From Taenia hydatigena (taxonomy: Eukaryota; Platyhelminthes; Cestoda; Cyclophyllidea; Taeniidae), in NCBI GenBank assembly GCA_036345935.2, contig JADWOT020001401.1, forward strand, positions 1 to 64,000: a stretch of DNA of 64,000 nt, in the 5' to 3' direction. The position numbers and the translations under genes were made by a program. The notes below the pieces were generated by a model. It did not search any database and was not told where the DNA came from. It worked only from the letters and a program-made list of their open reading frames with translations. Below, in pieces: positions 33,870-45,949 of this stretch. The number at the start of each line of letters is the position of its first letter. Position 1 is the first letter of the stretch.

Positions 33870-34247
33870 AAACCTTAAACGCTATAAAGACCGGAGCATA
33901 CAAGTCCTAGTGACCAAGGAGCGATAGAGCCAGTTTTGATTGTTCCAAAGTTAGAAAAAAAAAGCATTTTAAGGTCCTTTAAGACGACGAAATCTGCTTC
34001 TTTGCCAACACTATGGAGCGAGTTTGAGGAAATCCACAAGCCTAATAGCCATAAGGCTGACAACGTTTTTATGCAAGCTTTACTAACACAAAGCGGGGCA
34101 GAGCCCATCTTTCATATTACATCCGCCTCGACTAACCCGTGCCGATATACCAGGTCTTCAAAGGATTCATTTCTATCAAGACGAACTATAACGCTCTCAC
34201 TGACCATTTGGACAGCAACTCCGGTAATGACTGTCACCATGGTATGA
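33870..34247 (+). other. Unassigned open reading frame
   Basis: The plus frame stays open from about 33,889 and reads PKLEKKSILRSFKTTKSAS, LWSEFEEIHKPNSHKADN and MQALLTQSGAEPIFHIT, a hydrophilic, protein-like composition. The opposite strand is also open for 77 codons. I recognise no family and see no clear splice frame. It lies in intron 1 of cyclase copy B on the opposite strand. Confidence 0.25.
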
Positions 34248-35183
34248 TCGTCGCAACTGTCGTCTCCTTCAAGTAGTTCCATTAGTTAGATTCCCGCAAA
34301 CTAAGTTGCCCTCACAAAATTTTTAATGTCTAATATGTTGAAATTTAACATGAGCGTAGTGACTGTTACAGTGAAGCTATGCCTCTTTATAACTATAAAA
34401 GAATTTTGCTGCAAGGAGCGAAGGGTTCATAAAAGAATAACAACTAGAATCCTTAGTGAGGATACTTGTGAAGATGCGCTCAAAGACGCAAAACGTTGCA
34501 CCAGCCAAAGCAAGCGAAGAGGAGCATTTGCAACCTGTTTAAGGCATGACTCGTCATGTGAAGAGCTAAGTTGAACGCACTAATTTGGTGGAGCTAAGTG
34601 AAGTACATTCACCACAAATTCATTCAAACTGGTAGTCGCGCAACACATCAAGGGTGTAGGAGTTGAGGGCAACACCATCGGTGAGGACACTGATGACGCT
34701 CATGCAAACACTGAGAGGTGAAACCTACAACATCATAGTGGGTCACTGAAAGCCTGTATAAATGTTTTCAAAATGGAAATCTGAAATTGATTTAAATGCC
34801 GCTAATGCGACAGATTAACTACCCTCAAGGCTATGAATCATCTAGCGATGGGGACTAAGAAGAGTGAGGTATAGAATTAATCGGCAGTCCACTACATAGC
34901 GTCAACACTTAAAATGCATAATTCAAATTGGCCTTCATGAGAAAAAGGAAAATACTAAAAGCACACAGGCAGGAGCTATGGCAGTGTTTAAGGCCTGGAG
35001 CTTAAAATAGGTATACTGATGGAGTACTTCAGCTGACCTTGTAATCCTCTCCTTCCCACAACTTCTCCTCTTATCGCAGGTATCGCGTTCTGCACACTCG
35101 AAGAATTTTCATTCTTAACAAAGCCTGTGAGTGAACATATTACAATTAATTAAGAACGTGGAAATTAACAAACAATCAATCTA

Positions 35184-35440
35184 ATGTGTGTACACATCGA
35201 AGCCAATGCTCTGGCTTGTTACTCTGGCCACAAATACCTTCACACTTAACACTCGCCCAAACGGCTCGAAAAGAGTAAATAGGCGCATTTCACTATGCCC
35301 TTGGGAAATATTGATGAACAATTTGGAGCCTCTAGAGTCCTCTATCATTGACTTACAATTAGCGGATTGTTGAGGGTGATGGGCAAGTACTTGAGCGACG
35401 TCGTGGACGCTCACTGCTGGTGAGGCCACAGGGAGCCAAA
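35184..35440 (-). pseudogene. CELF/Bruno-like RNA-recognition motif fragment
   Basis: The minus strand reads GSKLFINIS, then LFTLFEPFGRVLSVKVFVAR, then TSQSIGF. This parallels the third RRM of CELF/Bruno proteins, which has LFI at RNP2, then F-x-P-F-G-x-V-I-S-A-K-V-F and T-N-Q-S-K-C-F-G-F. Here the Lys-Cys-Phe of RNP1 is missing and TAG follows nine codons after the break, so the domain is truncated. The preceding residues (VASPAVSVHDVAQVLAHH) look like a linker. It is in intron 1 of cyclase copy B, same strand. It could be an exon broken by an undetected splice site, but a decayed fragment is simpler. Confidence 0.55.
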
Positions 35441-36379
35441 TTTTCTAGATGCTTATTTCAAATGAGGCAAAAGAAAGGGGGAACAAGTAAAAAATTACTT
35501 GTTTTGAACTGAGGGTAGCTAAGCATGCATGATTGAATAACTAAAAGCAAAGCATTAAGGCGGATGTCCAAAGTGGCAGACCTACAGCAAGGGTTAGGAA
35601 CTGGCTTCCTACCTTCGCCATAAAAGATACTTGTGGGTTAGAGGCTGCATATCCTCATCTGGTTAAAATAGTTATTCTGAAGTACTGAGGTGGAAAAATG
35701 TTGTCGTTGCTGTTGTCTCAGCCTGAGTTACTCCAAGCTGTGCCACTACATCATACATGCCAAGGCTTTTGCAGCAAAGTCCAAATGCTACGCTTCGAGA
35801 GGCGGCGATTTTTGTGGAAATGGAGTTGAAACCAATCAATAAATCTGACCTAGAATAAAAAGAACCAATGTACACGTCCCAAAAAGCACCTTAGGAAACC
35901 CAAATAATTTTGCATTAAAATATGCCTTTGTAAAATTTCAATATTTATCACAGATTGCAGAACCATGCAAATTTGCATGTCAAACTTCACCGAAGGCCAT
36001 TGTTCTACATAGTTTGCATAATCGAGCATTTTTGGTCTAAAAATGCAGAGCGTAAAAATACGTTAAATATATGCTTTCTGTGGCACATCTACGAAATGTT
36101 TTAAAAGTTATAATTTTGGTTGCCCTATATTCAGAAAGTAGCTTTTCTTCAATTCGTAGAATTAACATTCACTGCTTTGTAACCGCATATCAAAAGGATG
36201 TTTGGAAAGGCGTGAAGGAAAGTTGTCAGCCTCAAACATAGGCATCGGTTTGTTGGCTAGTAAGCTAAATTGTGTGTTCTGTATGATTTTGCCGCCTAAA
36301 ATGCAGAAGTGGGGATCATTGAGGCACATTATTTGCAAATTCGTGTTAATGCCCGCTGATGGTTTCCACAAGATGTTCT

Positions 36380-38330
36380 TGTGACTCCCTTTTCTCTTTC
36401 AATGTTAAGCCTCCGAATAGGTAGGCACAGCACTCAGGTCGATAGGTGGTCCGATTTGTCGCTGAAAGGGATAAGACAACAACTTGGAAGTGAGACATCC
36501 TTATTGCAGTGAAACAGCATTATCAAAGAGTTCCTGATTGGGTCAGAAAGATATTGTCGCTTCTACTGTAATCGCTCTGCGCAAATTTTAGCTGAACGTA
36601 GCTCGGGTTTATCGGGCTAACAGGCCAAATTGAATCTGGTTGGTATAAAATACGAGGAAAGAAATACAGGGCCCATTAGGCAGCACCGTACCAAGATCAT
36701 GATTAATGTGCGTGTGTCATGGCGTAGAAGCTTAGGTCCTTGCATGCGTTTTGAAGAGTTGATGCGATAGCATGCTATACGCTTAAATCTGCATCGAGTG
36801 TGCCGGACGTTTCAGCATTTGATGACCCTATAAGCCCTACTAATTGACAATCAGTAGAATAGATTGTTATCGATGCAAAATCGTCTTAATAATTTGTCAA
36901 CTCTCATCTATTTAGCTTTTTATATTGTACATTCGGGAATGTTCTACGCATTTTATTTTGATGCAACAGTTCTAATTGCGCACTCACACTCATTCTATTA
37001 ACGCTCGAAAATCTAATTCTACCTTTTGTATTGTCCTTAGAAGTGAATAACGTGCTTTGTGTTTTCGCTCATTCACAGCAAACGCCATAATATTATGGAA
37101 GTGATTGAAATTGCATTAACCAAACGAGTAGAGATGGACTCCTTAGTCATTTTTGGTTACAGACTTTGAAATTAAACCTCTTGGAGTGGTCTCGCTGGAC
37201 CCGCTTTTTTCGTGATTCTGGGTCTCGCTTCGGTCAATTTTATCAGTAACTGACACTCCTTCCTCTTGCATTTAAAACTAAAAGACATCTGTAATATTCG
37301 GTAGAAGCTGCGGGACAGATAGCTGTCAACTGTACACCATGAGAGTTTCTTACTACCTTATTTGTTAAACTTGTTTTACTCTCTGAAGTAGAATTCGTAG
37401 TGAGAGATGATGAGAATTAACCTACGGAAATATCCTAGTGGCGTCAAATGGGCACGGTCATAGACTCACAATCATTGAATCTAATAGCTTCTAAATACAC
37501 TTTGGCATCAAATGGAATGAGTAAATTGCACCCCATTCCATCTAAAAGTGATTTGGTTATCCCATTCCTCTACTGAAATCGCTAACCTCGTCACGTTTTC
37601 CGATTCCTTCTTTTGGATACGTGCAGTAACAGTCGCAGAAATAGTTTATCCTGGCCTTAAGTTTATGAAAATGAGAGTCTTTGTGGACGGAGTTTTGATG
37701 CGGTATAATCTTTTGTCAAGATTATAGGCCGTAAAATAGTCTACGATAAGACTGTTGGGTTGAGGTGGTGGATCTAATCTTATGCGCACCGTCTGGGGTT
37801 GATTGCTTTAAGTTTTACGTCCTGGAAACACAATTTAAAATTCATCGTTTTTTATAGCTGGTGAGAGGCCGATGGAGCTCTGTTGGGCGCTGTCTGCTCC
37901 TAGACATGTGTTGTATGGATGCAAATGGTTGCGGAATGTTTAATTATCAAAAATTAATGAACAAGTGTTAACTGTATAATTTATTGAAGATAACCTTGAG
38001 TAGTTGAGTAAAAGGCAGATCCGAATATCTTGCTTTGAGTGCCGAGCAAAGCGAGTCGATGTGGCGCGAATGCATGATACGAAGGGTCCTAATCCCTCTA
38101 AATGATGCCTCCCGTTTCACGCATTGCGCTGTTTAGGATCGCCATACCTCAATGTAACCCCCAGTAAGAAATAAATACTACAGGAACAATATTAAGCTCA
38201 TTTGCGAAATTCAGGACAGCAAATACATGCAACGTTGATGGAGGAGTTCTGTTCTTACTGTAGCTTCCATCTTATATCAGAATCAAGAAGAAATCAGCTG
38301 CGCTCACTGTAAGGATGTACTAGAAAGGAA
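36380..38330. other. Intron-1 stretch without recognisable feature
   Basis: Part of the inferred 6.3-kb first intron of cyclase copy B. Stops are frequent in all frames and there is no RNA gene or simple repeat. A small pair of opposite open frames just before it (36,162-36,384) is not recognised. Confidence 0.5.
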
Positions 38331-38394
38331 TCAATGTTGCGAAAACTGGAGTTGCACTAAGGAAGCAGTCTTTGTGTCCTTGGCCCATACGCAC

Positions 38395-38523
38395 ATAATT
38401 GTCAGCACGAGACTGTGGTTCGCTGCCTTATAGGCGAAGCGCTGACTAAACTGCATGCTGACGGAGTCAGCGATAGGGTAGAGCGCTCCAATGACTGCAA
38501 TGTATAGAGTTTTTCGTTCCATT
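38395..38523 (-). pseudogene. Cyclase copy B exon 1: start of the ligand-binding domain
   Basis: Reads MERKTLYIAVIGALYP and later FAYKAANHSLVL, the usual first beta strand and helix of an ANF-receptor domain. A pyrimidine-rich stretch ending CAAAG precedes it, so either it starts at the ATG at 38,522-38,520 or an upstream signal-peptide exon exists. Reading in from the TTG-rich lead (LLLASWLQR) could alternatively give part of a signal peptide. The donor GTGCGT (38,394-38,389) leaves phase 2, which matches the acceptor of exon 2 at 32,103. The intron is therefore about 6.3 kb. Confidence 0.65.
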
Positions 38524-40880
38524 CTTTGCAACCAAGAAGCAAGAAGCAAAAATATTCACCAAATGCGAAAAGAATTATGTCCTAGTTCAAAAATACTTCC
38601 AGCTCTGCAACCAACGTTGCGAATTCGGCTTTGCTATCAAAGGAATGAGGTTTATTGAGGACTTAAGTGAACTAATGGATTAAAAAGCAAAAACGCATGA
38701 ATTTAACATTCTGGAGCCATTAATTGGTGTGAATCTTTTCGGATTTTCATGCTGATGCAAGTTCCGATGCTACATTTTCTCCTAACTGCGTACTGTCCGC
38801 CGAGAGTGGTCAGCCATTATGTCATGCAAGTCTTAAAGGCTTTGAACTAATACAAGATGGCAAGAAGCTTGACCCTGCTTCTTGATAAAATGGGTGCAAG
38901 GTAATCAATCAATTGGTTTTGTAACGACACACTTAAGCACTGATCTAATCCCTTTCATACCTAAAGGACTCAATTTATTTCAAATATGCTACCGTCAGTG
39001 GCTTATTGCGCCCCGTCAAAGGCAGTGCAAAAGTAGTGCAAATGTAGGGATAAGAGCAAGGCGATCTTTTGGGACACATTAGCCCGGTTCCGTTTAGCCG
39101 TCTTCAGGTAGTCGAGCAATATAGCTATATCTGGCAAATACTTTTACCGTCTAGTCACATTTATTAGCCAGTGGGATCAACTTTGATTCATTACTCTTCA
39201 CAGTGACCCTTTTCGCTGACACCAATGTTGCTTCAAATCATGCAAGGAAATGTAGAACAGATAAAGGGTGGCACTTCGCTAAGACGGCCATAACAGTCTG
39301 CATGTGCTACAAGATGTAGACTCAGGTCATTTTTGGTTTTGCCCACTCGTTTCGCTGCACTTGAACGGCACTTGCAAGGTTGATTAGTTCTCGTCTTTTA
39401 CGTGTCCGCCAGGCTCACATTGATCGACTTTCACATCTTCTGCTTAGACCTGTGATAGAGGTGGAAGTAAGTTAAGTCATATCAAATGTTAACCAAACCA
39501 TACCTATGTGGGATGCTTAGCTACCAGTTTTTTTATTGAGTCCAAGTTGCATGCTTTGCCCTCCGAGCAATGTCAGTAGCGTCAAAGCTCACTGTGTATT
39601 GAAAGCATGGAATTCAGTGCGAACACTTAATTTTTATCTTCTAAAAAGTAACACCTCTTCATTGTTAGTGTTCCTGCAGCTAATTATAAAACCATGTGAT
39701 GGTCAGCGAAATGCTTCTTCTACTCACTCGAGTGCCAACTGCACAAAACTCCAGATTCTGTTAATTTGTGAGGGAGTTTAGCGACATTGAGGTTAAGCTT
39801 TACCTCGAATGCAAAGAAAACTAACAACTGGCATGGTTGGTTTGGGAGTACTTTATAGTGGCCAATGTGAACATGAGAGCAGAGATAGGCAATAGAATGG
39901 ATTTTTTAGCTCCTGATCTTTGCTGCAAAGTCACTTAGTACCTCAATCATTGTGTTTACCTGGGTGTGCTAGCCTCTATAATATGCCAGTTGCCGATCAC
40001 AGCATGCAGGAGGATTTTCAAATGCAGCAATATTGCTGGTTTGGGGCAATAAAACGGTAAATTGGCTAGCCTATTGAGTTTCATTCCATTGGCCGATCAA
40101 AATCTAACACTCTCCTGTCTCATGGCCTCTAAGGTGTCACGCAAAAGCTAGCTTTACCTTATCTTACTTAACTGCCACTATTTGAGCGTAAACAAAATCC
40201 TTCTTTCAAAATGATGATATTTGGAAATAGTTGGTCGACCAAGGATATGAGAAACTTGCATAATTCAAAGTCTTGAGTAAGCCGTCACACCGTAAGGCGA
40301 AGATGTAGGTGTGCCGGCGACGATATTACTCCACTTCACTCCTGCAAGTTGTCAAATGGCTGTATATAGCAAAGCGAAGAAAGAAGAGTTAAAAAAGGGC
40401 AAAATAATGCAAATAATTGGTTCAAATTCCCGATCTCTGCATTGTAACCACGCCTCTACATCCTCTTGTCAAGTTGCAAGAGCGACCCAACATCTATCAC
40501 CTCACAATTATCTGCCACCTCAAACCAAGTACTCACTTCAAGCACATTTAGCCTCATCCACAATATCTTCAAGCATTCCTGTTAATAATGCCCTTACTCT
40601 TCTACCTTCTTAAAGTCGTCACCACTGGCGGCATAATTTTGAATGAAACCACACGCTCCCACACAGGATGAAACCAAATGCGATGCACCGCATCGCCTCT
40701 GATGGCGTGGTGTGGTGCTAGAATGCATCAGAAATGGTGGCACACGAAGCATGAAGCAAAGCAGCCTTGCATTGAGTGAGTTTATGGGTGCAGGTTTAGC
40801 ATACCTTGCGATAAGGATTAGGGATGAGTGCTAGCAGTCAAAGCTGTGGACTTATAGAACCAGAAAGGCGGTAAGGGATA
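38524..40880. other. Upstream region of cyclase copy B, nothing recognised
   Basis: Would contain the promoter and perhaps a signal-peptide exon of copy B. Open frames at 38,882-39,082, 39,536-39,781 and 40,311-40,613 (plus strand) show no family motif. No TATA-like element could be tied to a start. Confidence 0.4.
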
Positions 40881-40888
40881 AAACCAGA

Positions 40889-40961
40889 ACTATATTGGCG
40901 CAAGGGGTAGCGCGTTTGCCTTTCACTCAGGAGGTTGCGGGTTCAAACCATTCCTGTAGCT
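40889..40961 (+). repeat. tRNA-like sequence, probably the head of a SINE
   Basis: Contains an A-box match (TGGCGCAAGGGG, 40,896-40,907) and a B-box match (GGTTCAAACC, 40,940-40,949), separated as in a tRNA promoter. The D arm folds, and the loop CTTTCAC would give anticodon TTC (Glu). The anticodon stem has a mismatch, and the T stem and acceptor stem are poor, so it is not a functional tRNA. An RNA polymerase III-derived repeat head is the best reading; the tail and target duplication were not defined. Confidence 0.5.
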
Positions 40962-40999
40962 TTGGTAGAGCTTTTGCAACCTCTTCTGTCCCACCCTAT

Positions 41000-43080
41000 G
41001 CTTTGCTTGTACTCACCATGTGTCCTCTTTTCATTGCATCTTAACCCCATCATCTTCACTTAATCCATTTGGACACACCTCCCCTAGATTACCAAGGGTA
41101 ATATGGTTGACACTGCAAATTGGTAGGAACTAGCCTCTCTAAGTCTCTAGGGGTCAATTCAAAGTGTCCTACACGCCAAGTCATTCATGCCATACCTTAT
41201 ACAATTTGAGCTTATGTCTAATAAATCTGCGTTATCAGCACTGAGAGCCTGTTAATAGTTAAAACCTTGTCAAATAACGATCTCAAGAGCGCATATTTGC
41301 TACCTGCCAACAATTTACCAGCGTACTCATCCGCTATCATCGTCACTGTATGCACAAGGCCATCTCAACCTCTTGCTGCAGCCCGTCAATCTACTTTCCA
41401 CCGGCTGAGAGCAGGCGATCGAGATCAACTATCGACTTTTTCATCTTTAGGCAGTAATAAGGGTTTTCATAGTTTAATCCACCACCTTAACATTCCAGTT
41501 GTTGCAGCGAAAGTAGTACCCCATCAAAAGCTATTTTACACCCCAGTCACCACCGTTTACAGCTAAGGCCTCTCCCACCGCCCCGAAGTCACGAAAATAT
41601 ACAATTTCTCATTGATCACAGGACATCAGCACTGTCTTCTGCGCATATAATGCCAATGAGCTGGAACTACACTTGAACCGACATTGGCAATCTCCTACGA
41701 AGTGACATTCTAAAGACAACGGTCTTACCTGAAATACACTTCTGCTATAGCATCAAAATGCTACTTTGAAGCTACAATCCCACTTAACACTCCTGACCAC
41801 AAACCCCGGGTGCCGCAAGTTTTTTCCTATTCACGAATTTGCTCATAAATGAGGAAGATTAACAGTACATTAGCTTCAACAACAACGCAACCTCAATCAG
41901 AGCCCTACCCAACTTTTGAAAAGTAAGCACCTAACTTCCAGGATATAGTAAAAAGCCTTTATACCGTTTACCGAAACAGCCCATGACCCAAAACAGCAGA
42001 CAGCCTCTTGTTATGCGTTCAATATTCTTGCTTTTAACGGGCATTTATGTTAAAGATCCATTTCACAACCCTGACTGGCAGATTTCACATGTTACTGTTT
42101 TTTGGCGAAGATCTTAACAAGATCACGAACGTAAGCGTGGCCTTTAACAAAAGCACTTGATTTAGTGGCATGAAAGTGCATTTTTTGCGTCTCTCAAAAA
42201 TTTTTACTTCTAATTATTATAGGAACTGTCAAATTTTGATTTCCAAAGCCGGCACACTAGGATCTCCTCAATGGCAGTTACTTGCAGATTTGCTAGAATA
42301 ATATTTTGCTTCAAAATTTGTTTGATCAAGTGCACAAAGCCTCTTTTAGAGACGCTTGACAGTCTATCATCTTGACTAGCTGTTAAACTTTTATTGCTGT
42401 TCATGACTTGTTTCCCGACTGTCATACTCCTTCGCACCTACTCCCTTTCGACGCCTCCATTTTTGTGGGTAGCATTCATGTTTCATTACTTAGCCTGTTC
42501 AGCACCGCTTGTGCATCTTCCTTCTCTTCTACAACCCGAGTAATCACCAGAGCTCAATAGTGTGGCAAGCGCCTTATGGACGGGTGAATGAACAAAATTG
42601 CATGCACAAGAGGCAGTGCTGATTCTTTGCATATGCAGTGACTAGTAAACACAGACTAATTATGAGCGCTGAAAGAAAAACATTTTTGTGCTTACGCAGA
42701 ATGCTATTGATTTTCCCATCGGTATCGATGGGGTGTGATGACTTGCGCGCGTAGTCTCATTTAATCCTCAAACATAACAAGGCATTCAGTATGCCATCTC
42801 CGACTAGAAGACGTCAAAATATCACAAACTCATCTCTTTTTCCTGCGTAAAAGGCATTCTGATGCACTGGAAATAGTCGAAATCTCACCTTGATTTTTCA
42901 ATGAATTGGTAGAAATTTAACTTTACGAGCAGCACAGCCAGGATGAAAAACCTGTATTAAATGCAAAAAAGCGTCCCATATTGAGCGCATGAATAATGGC
43001 GATGCTCATAGTTGGTTAGAAGAGAAATACTTAATCGCCCAGAGAATAAGAGCCGCTCGTAACATGAGCATTTGTCTTCC
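41000..43080. other. Stretch without recognisable gene
   Basis: Includes unassigned open frames at 41,267-41,566 (plus) and 42,210-42,437 (minus) with no motif. The first few hundred bases may be the body of the SINE-like element starting at 40.9 kb. Confidence 0.45.
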
Positions 43081-43200
43081 AGAACGGATCCGCAGACCAG
43101 TCTAAAAATTCTTATGTATTCCCCATCTGCACGCATGTTTACACGCGGTCTTAAGCACAAATCATTTTATGTCATTTTGTGTAAATCGCTTCTAATCTAA

Positions 43201-45374
43201 GCTCCATTGCAATTATTTTCAGTGGTCTTGTATACAAATCATTGTTTAGGTGCAGAACAGCTAGAAAGACTATCGTTAATTCAGGTGTTGCTATTGCAGA
43301 ACAAAGGAGTACTAAGTGCAGCTAAATCAGCAAGGCCCTACTGCGAGATGAGATGGCCGGTGTATTGAAAATTTAGCGTTTTGGATGCAAAATGATTTTA
43401 GCCGTCACAAATTTTGTGTCTGCTGCGGTACTTTAATTAATGCAAACTACAGTCGAGAAGGGATGGTAGTTCTTCTAAACAACCATCCAAATTGATTCGG
43501 TCGTTCGTCTGCAAAGGTTTAACCTGTGCTTTCCGAGAAGCTTGAAAACAAGTTTTACAAATGTGTAGGATATTAGTCTACTTTCAGCGTGACCACCTGT
43601 TGCAACATCGTTAAAGGCTCAGTGCACTAGGATGTAGCATTTCAAATATTGCCGAATTTCGGATAATTAAAGGGTCGAAGACTACATCCAATTTAGGCAT
43701 GGTCTCAATGTATGACTTGCTCGCACAAATCCAAAGGGGTAATTGTTGCAAGCCCTGTTATTAGGAACAAAGAATTACACCCTTGGAAAAAATGTTCAAG
43801 AGGCCTTGAATGTAACTAGCACGCAATGCAGCCAAAAAGAAAGTTAAAGCCTTTGCGCTTATAGTCGCACTTATAGGATTTCTCATTGCATTGCCACGCA
43901 GTGGGTGCTATGAAGCCCAATCTCTGCACACTCGATGGTGAGGCAAATTACCCGCAAACGAGAAAGCATTTAATGCTAGTAAGCTTATTTCTTTCGACGT
44001 AATTCCTACCAAAAAACATGCGAAGTGGTTTTGTGGTTTGGTACAACTCAATGCTAGCCCATACTCTGCTATCTGTACATCGGCAAAAGTAGTGACTATT
44101 CACAAAAATGCTTGCTTGATTTCTCACCAGCTATAGCGTTTAGGCTTGGTCAGTCACTTCCAATTTTACAGACTATGCATCCTTAGATATCGGCGGGCAC
44201 GAGTTTCGGGCTAAAAGGACAATAATCACGAGGGTCACACGAACTGGTTAGAGACAAAGCGACTAGCATATAAGGTAGCACTATTGAGCACGTCAGTTCC
44301 AAAGAAAGCAGAGATAGCCAAAGAAATGGAGTGGGGAAGTTGGCCACGTTCGTATCCGTGAAAGAGAGCACCGTAGAGTGAGGTGGCGAAGGGTTCCCAA
44401 TGTGCGCAGAAGTGGGGATTGTGGTCTGTGGAAAAGCTGCAATGTTGGTCGCCGTGTGCGCAGCCGTGGGGATGGTCGTAGCAATGGTGGCAAACGGCGA
44501 AAATGACCAAGGTTGTGCTTATGCTGGCGCTAGTCGATGGTGCACATGCCCTTCTCTATGCCTATCTCGCTTCAAACACGCTATGAATGCTATTATTCCT
44601 GACTATCGCTCGCAATCACTTAATAAATGATTAGACACCTATACTTCAACTCACGCAATCTTTTCTTTGAGTTTTTCTTTTTGAGTGCACGAGATGTATT
44701 AGCGAGTTGATAGTCCTCTAAGAGCTTCCAACTAAGTGCCCTATAAAATGAATGGGTGAATATACAGCCCCACTCATCACTGTCTTTTTCTTACTTGAAG
44801 CAATAAGTACAACCCTGACTTACATCACTTTTCAGGGGAAGCGAAAAATCCACGCATAAAAATACTGTACTTATAACGGAGGGTAGCTTTGGGGTTTGAA
44901 TGCAGTTGCGTCAAATTGTTATCATTTCGTCCATTTAGTGGTTTGCATGTAAAGCGATGGTACGCGCTGCTTGAAATCGCAAGAAAGGTAGTTGAAATTG
45001 AGCAAGGCCGAACAAGTTGCTGAAGTCGATGTAGCACCAAGTTTGCTAGATGGATCTGAACTCATGATTGTCCACTTCATTCCGAAGATGGCTCCCACTA
45101 ACCCCTTTCTTCGCCCCATTGCGATCCTGTATGTGAATGTGGCGCGATTTTTGGGGGTGCAGGACGTCTGACTGTGGTTTTTTGTTTTCATCAATTTTCA
45201 GTGTTGTGCTATCTAGCAATGACTACTTTAACCTGCCTAAGGGATTAACTTACAGATGCCTGTCCCCACAAGCTTGACAGTGCCATTGCTTTGGCTATCA
45301 CTTTGCTGAAGAAGTAGAACAGTGACCTGCCTCCTCTTCGTCTTTGTCGTTTGTGTTCTCAATAACTTTACCTT
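43201..45374 (-). repeat. Inverted repeat IR1, right arm (2,174 bp)
   Basis: Near-identical reverse complement of 15,907-18,080, with equal length. Below 43,201 similarity to the left flank continues at lower identity to about 43,085. Above 45,374 the right side runs on into R2 repeat sequence, whereas the left arm's flank does not. The arms enclose about 25.1 kb that includes all of cyclase copy B and the kinase-like exon. Such a pair can pair within a chromosome and invert the interval. It could also cause assembly ambiguity. Confidence 0.9.
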
Positions 45375-45905
45375 CTCTGCCTTCTTGTTTGTGCTCAATT
45401 TGCGATGATTGCAGGTTTTAGTCAAAATGTAGAAGTTGCATTCTTTATCTGCCACGCAAGAACTTTTGTAACAATAGCTGACATCGCACGAAATGATGTT
45501 TTCTAGATTGAATTTGTTTGCAAGGATAAATGCCATGGTATAAAGCAATGCTCACCACAGCGTCTAAGTGATTCAAATTTTCCATTCCCATATGGACGAA
45601 CTTGGAGGAATGTACGGGTGATTTAACTAAACTAAATTGTCCATCGATATTCGCATAGGCTTGAGGATTATAAGCCTGCTTTGTTGCGAGAACCGCCGTT
45701 TCGCTCTTGATAATTGCTTAAAGCTGACGAGGATGCTTATTTAGTTAATTTCTGCTTTCCTTTCCGACTTTGCAATTTCCGCTTCAACCGATGGTTTTTT
45801 CCGTGACGTTGCATGAAATGTAATAAGGTGAAGCGGAACTTAGGGCAACCTCTCCTTTTCCTGTTTAAGTGAAATTGAGATCGGATCCGAATAGCATTCA
45901 ATAAA
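45190..45905 (+). repeat. Dispersed repeat family R2, copy 2
   Basis: Its first part (45,190-45,380) matches 56,270-56,465, sharing GACTACTTTAACCTGC and TTTGGCTATCACT. Its second part (45,400-45,905) matches 57,870-58,440 and partly 1,060-1,420. Here the two parts are adjacent, while at 56-58 kb they are about 1.4 kb apart. The first part is shared with IR1. No coding capacity is recognised. Confidence 0.7.
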
Positions 45906-45949
45906 TGATGAGGGACAGAATCGAATACATCCCAATGCCAAGTTATGAC

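Larger units (their letters stand above)
24835..38523 (-). pseudogene. Receptor (membrane) guanylate cyclase, copy B, 18-exon locus with disabling lesions
   Basis: Receptor guanylate cyclases span the plasma membrane and convert GTP to cGMP on ligand binding. The minus strand gives a full architecture: extracellular ANF-receptor-type domain (exons 1-5), membrane helix (6), juxtamembrane segment (7), kinase-homology domain (8-13), dimerisation helix (14) and cyclase domain (15-18). Exons 7-18 join in phase, except one base missing in exon 15. Lesions: TGA at 31,101-31,103 and a following frame change in exon 3; TGA at 31,000-31,002 where the family has Trp; TAA at 29,652-29,654 in exon 5; a frame mismatch between exons 5 and 6; and the exon 15 deletion. 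Sequence is otherwise well conserved, so loss looks recent, or some lesions are sequence errors. A separately mutated paralogue is copy A. Confidence 0.85.
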
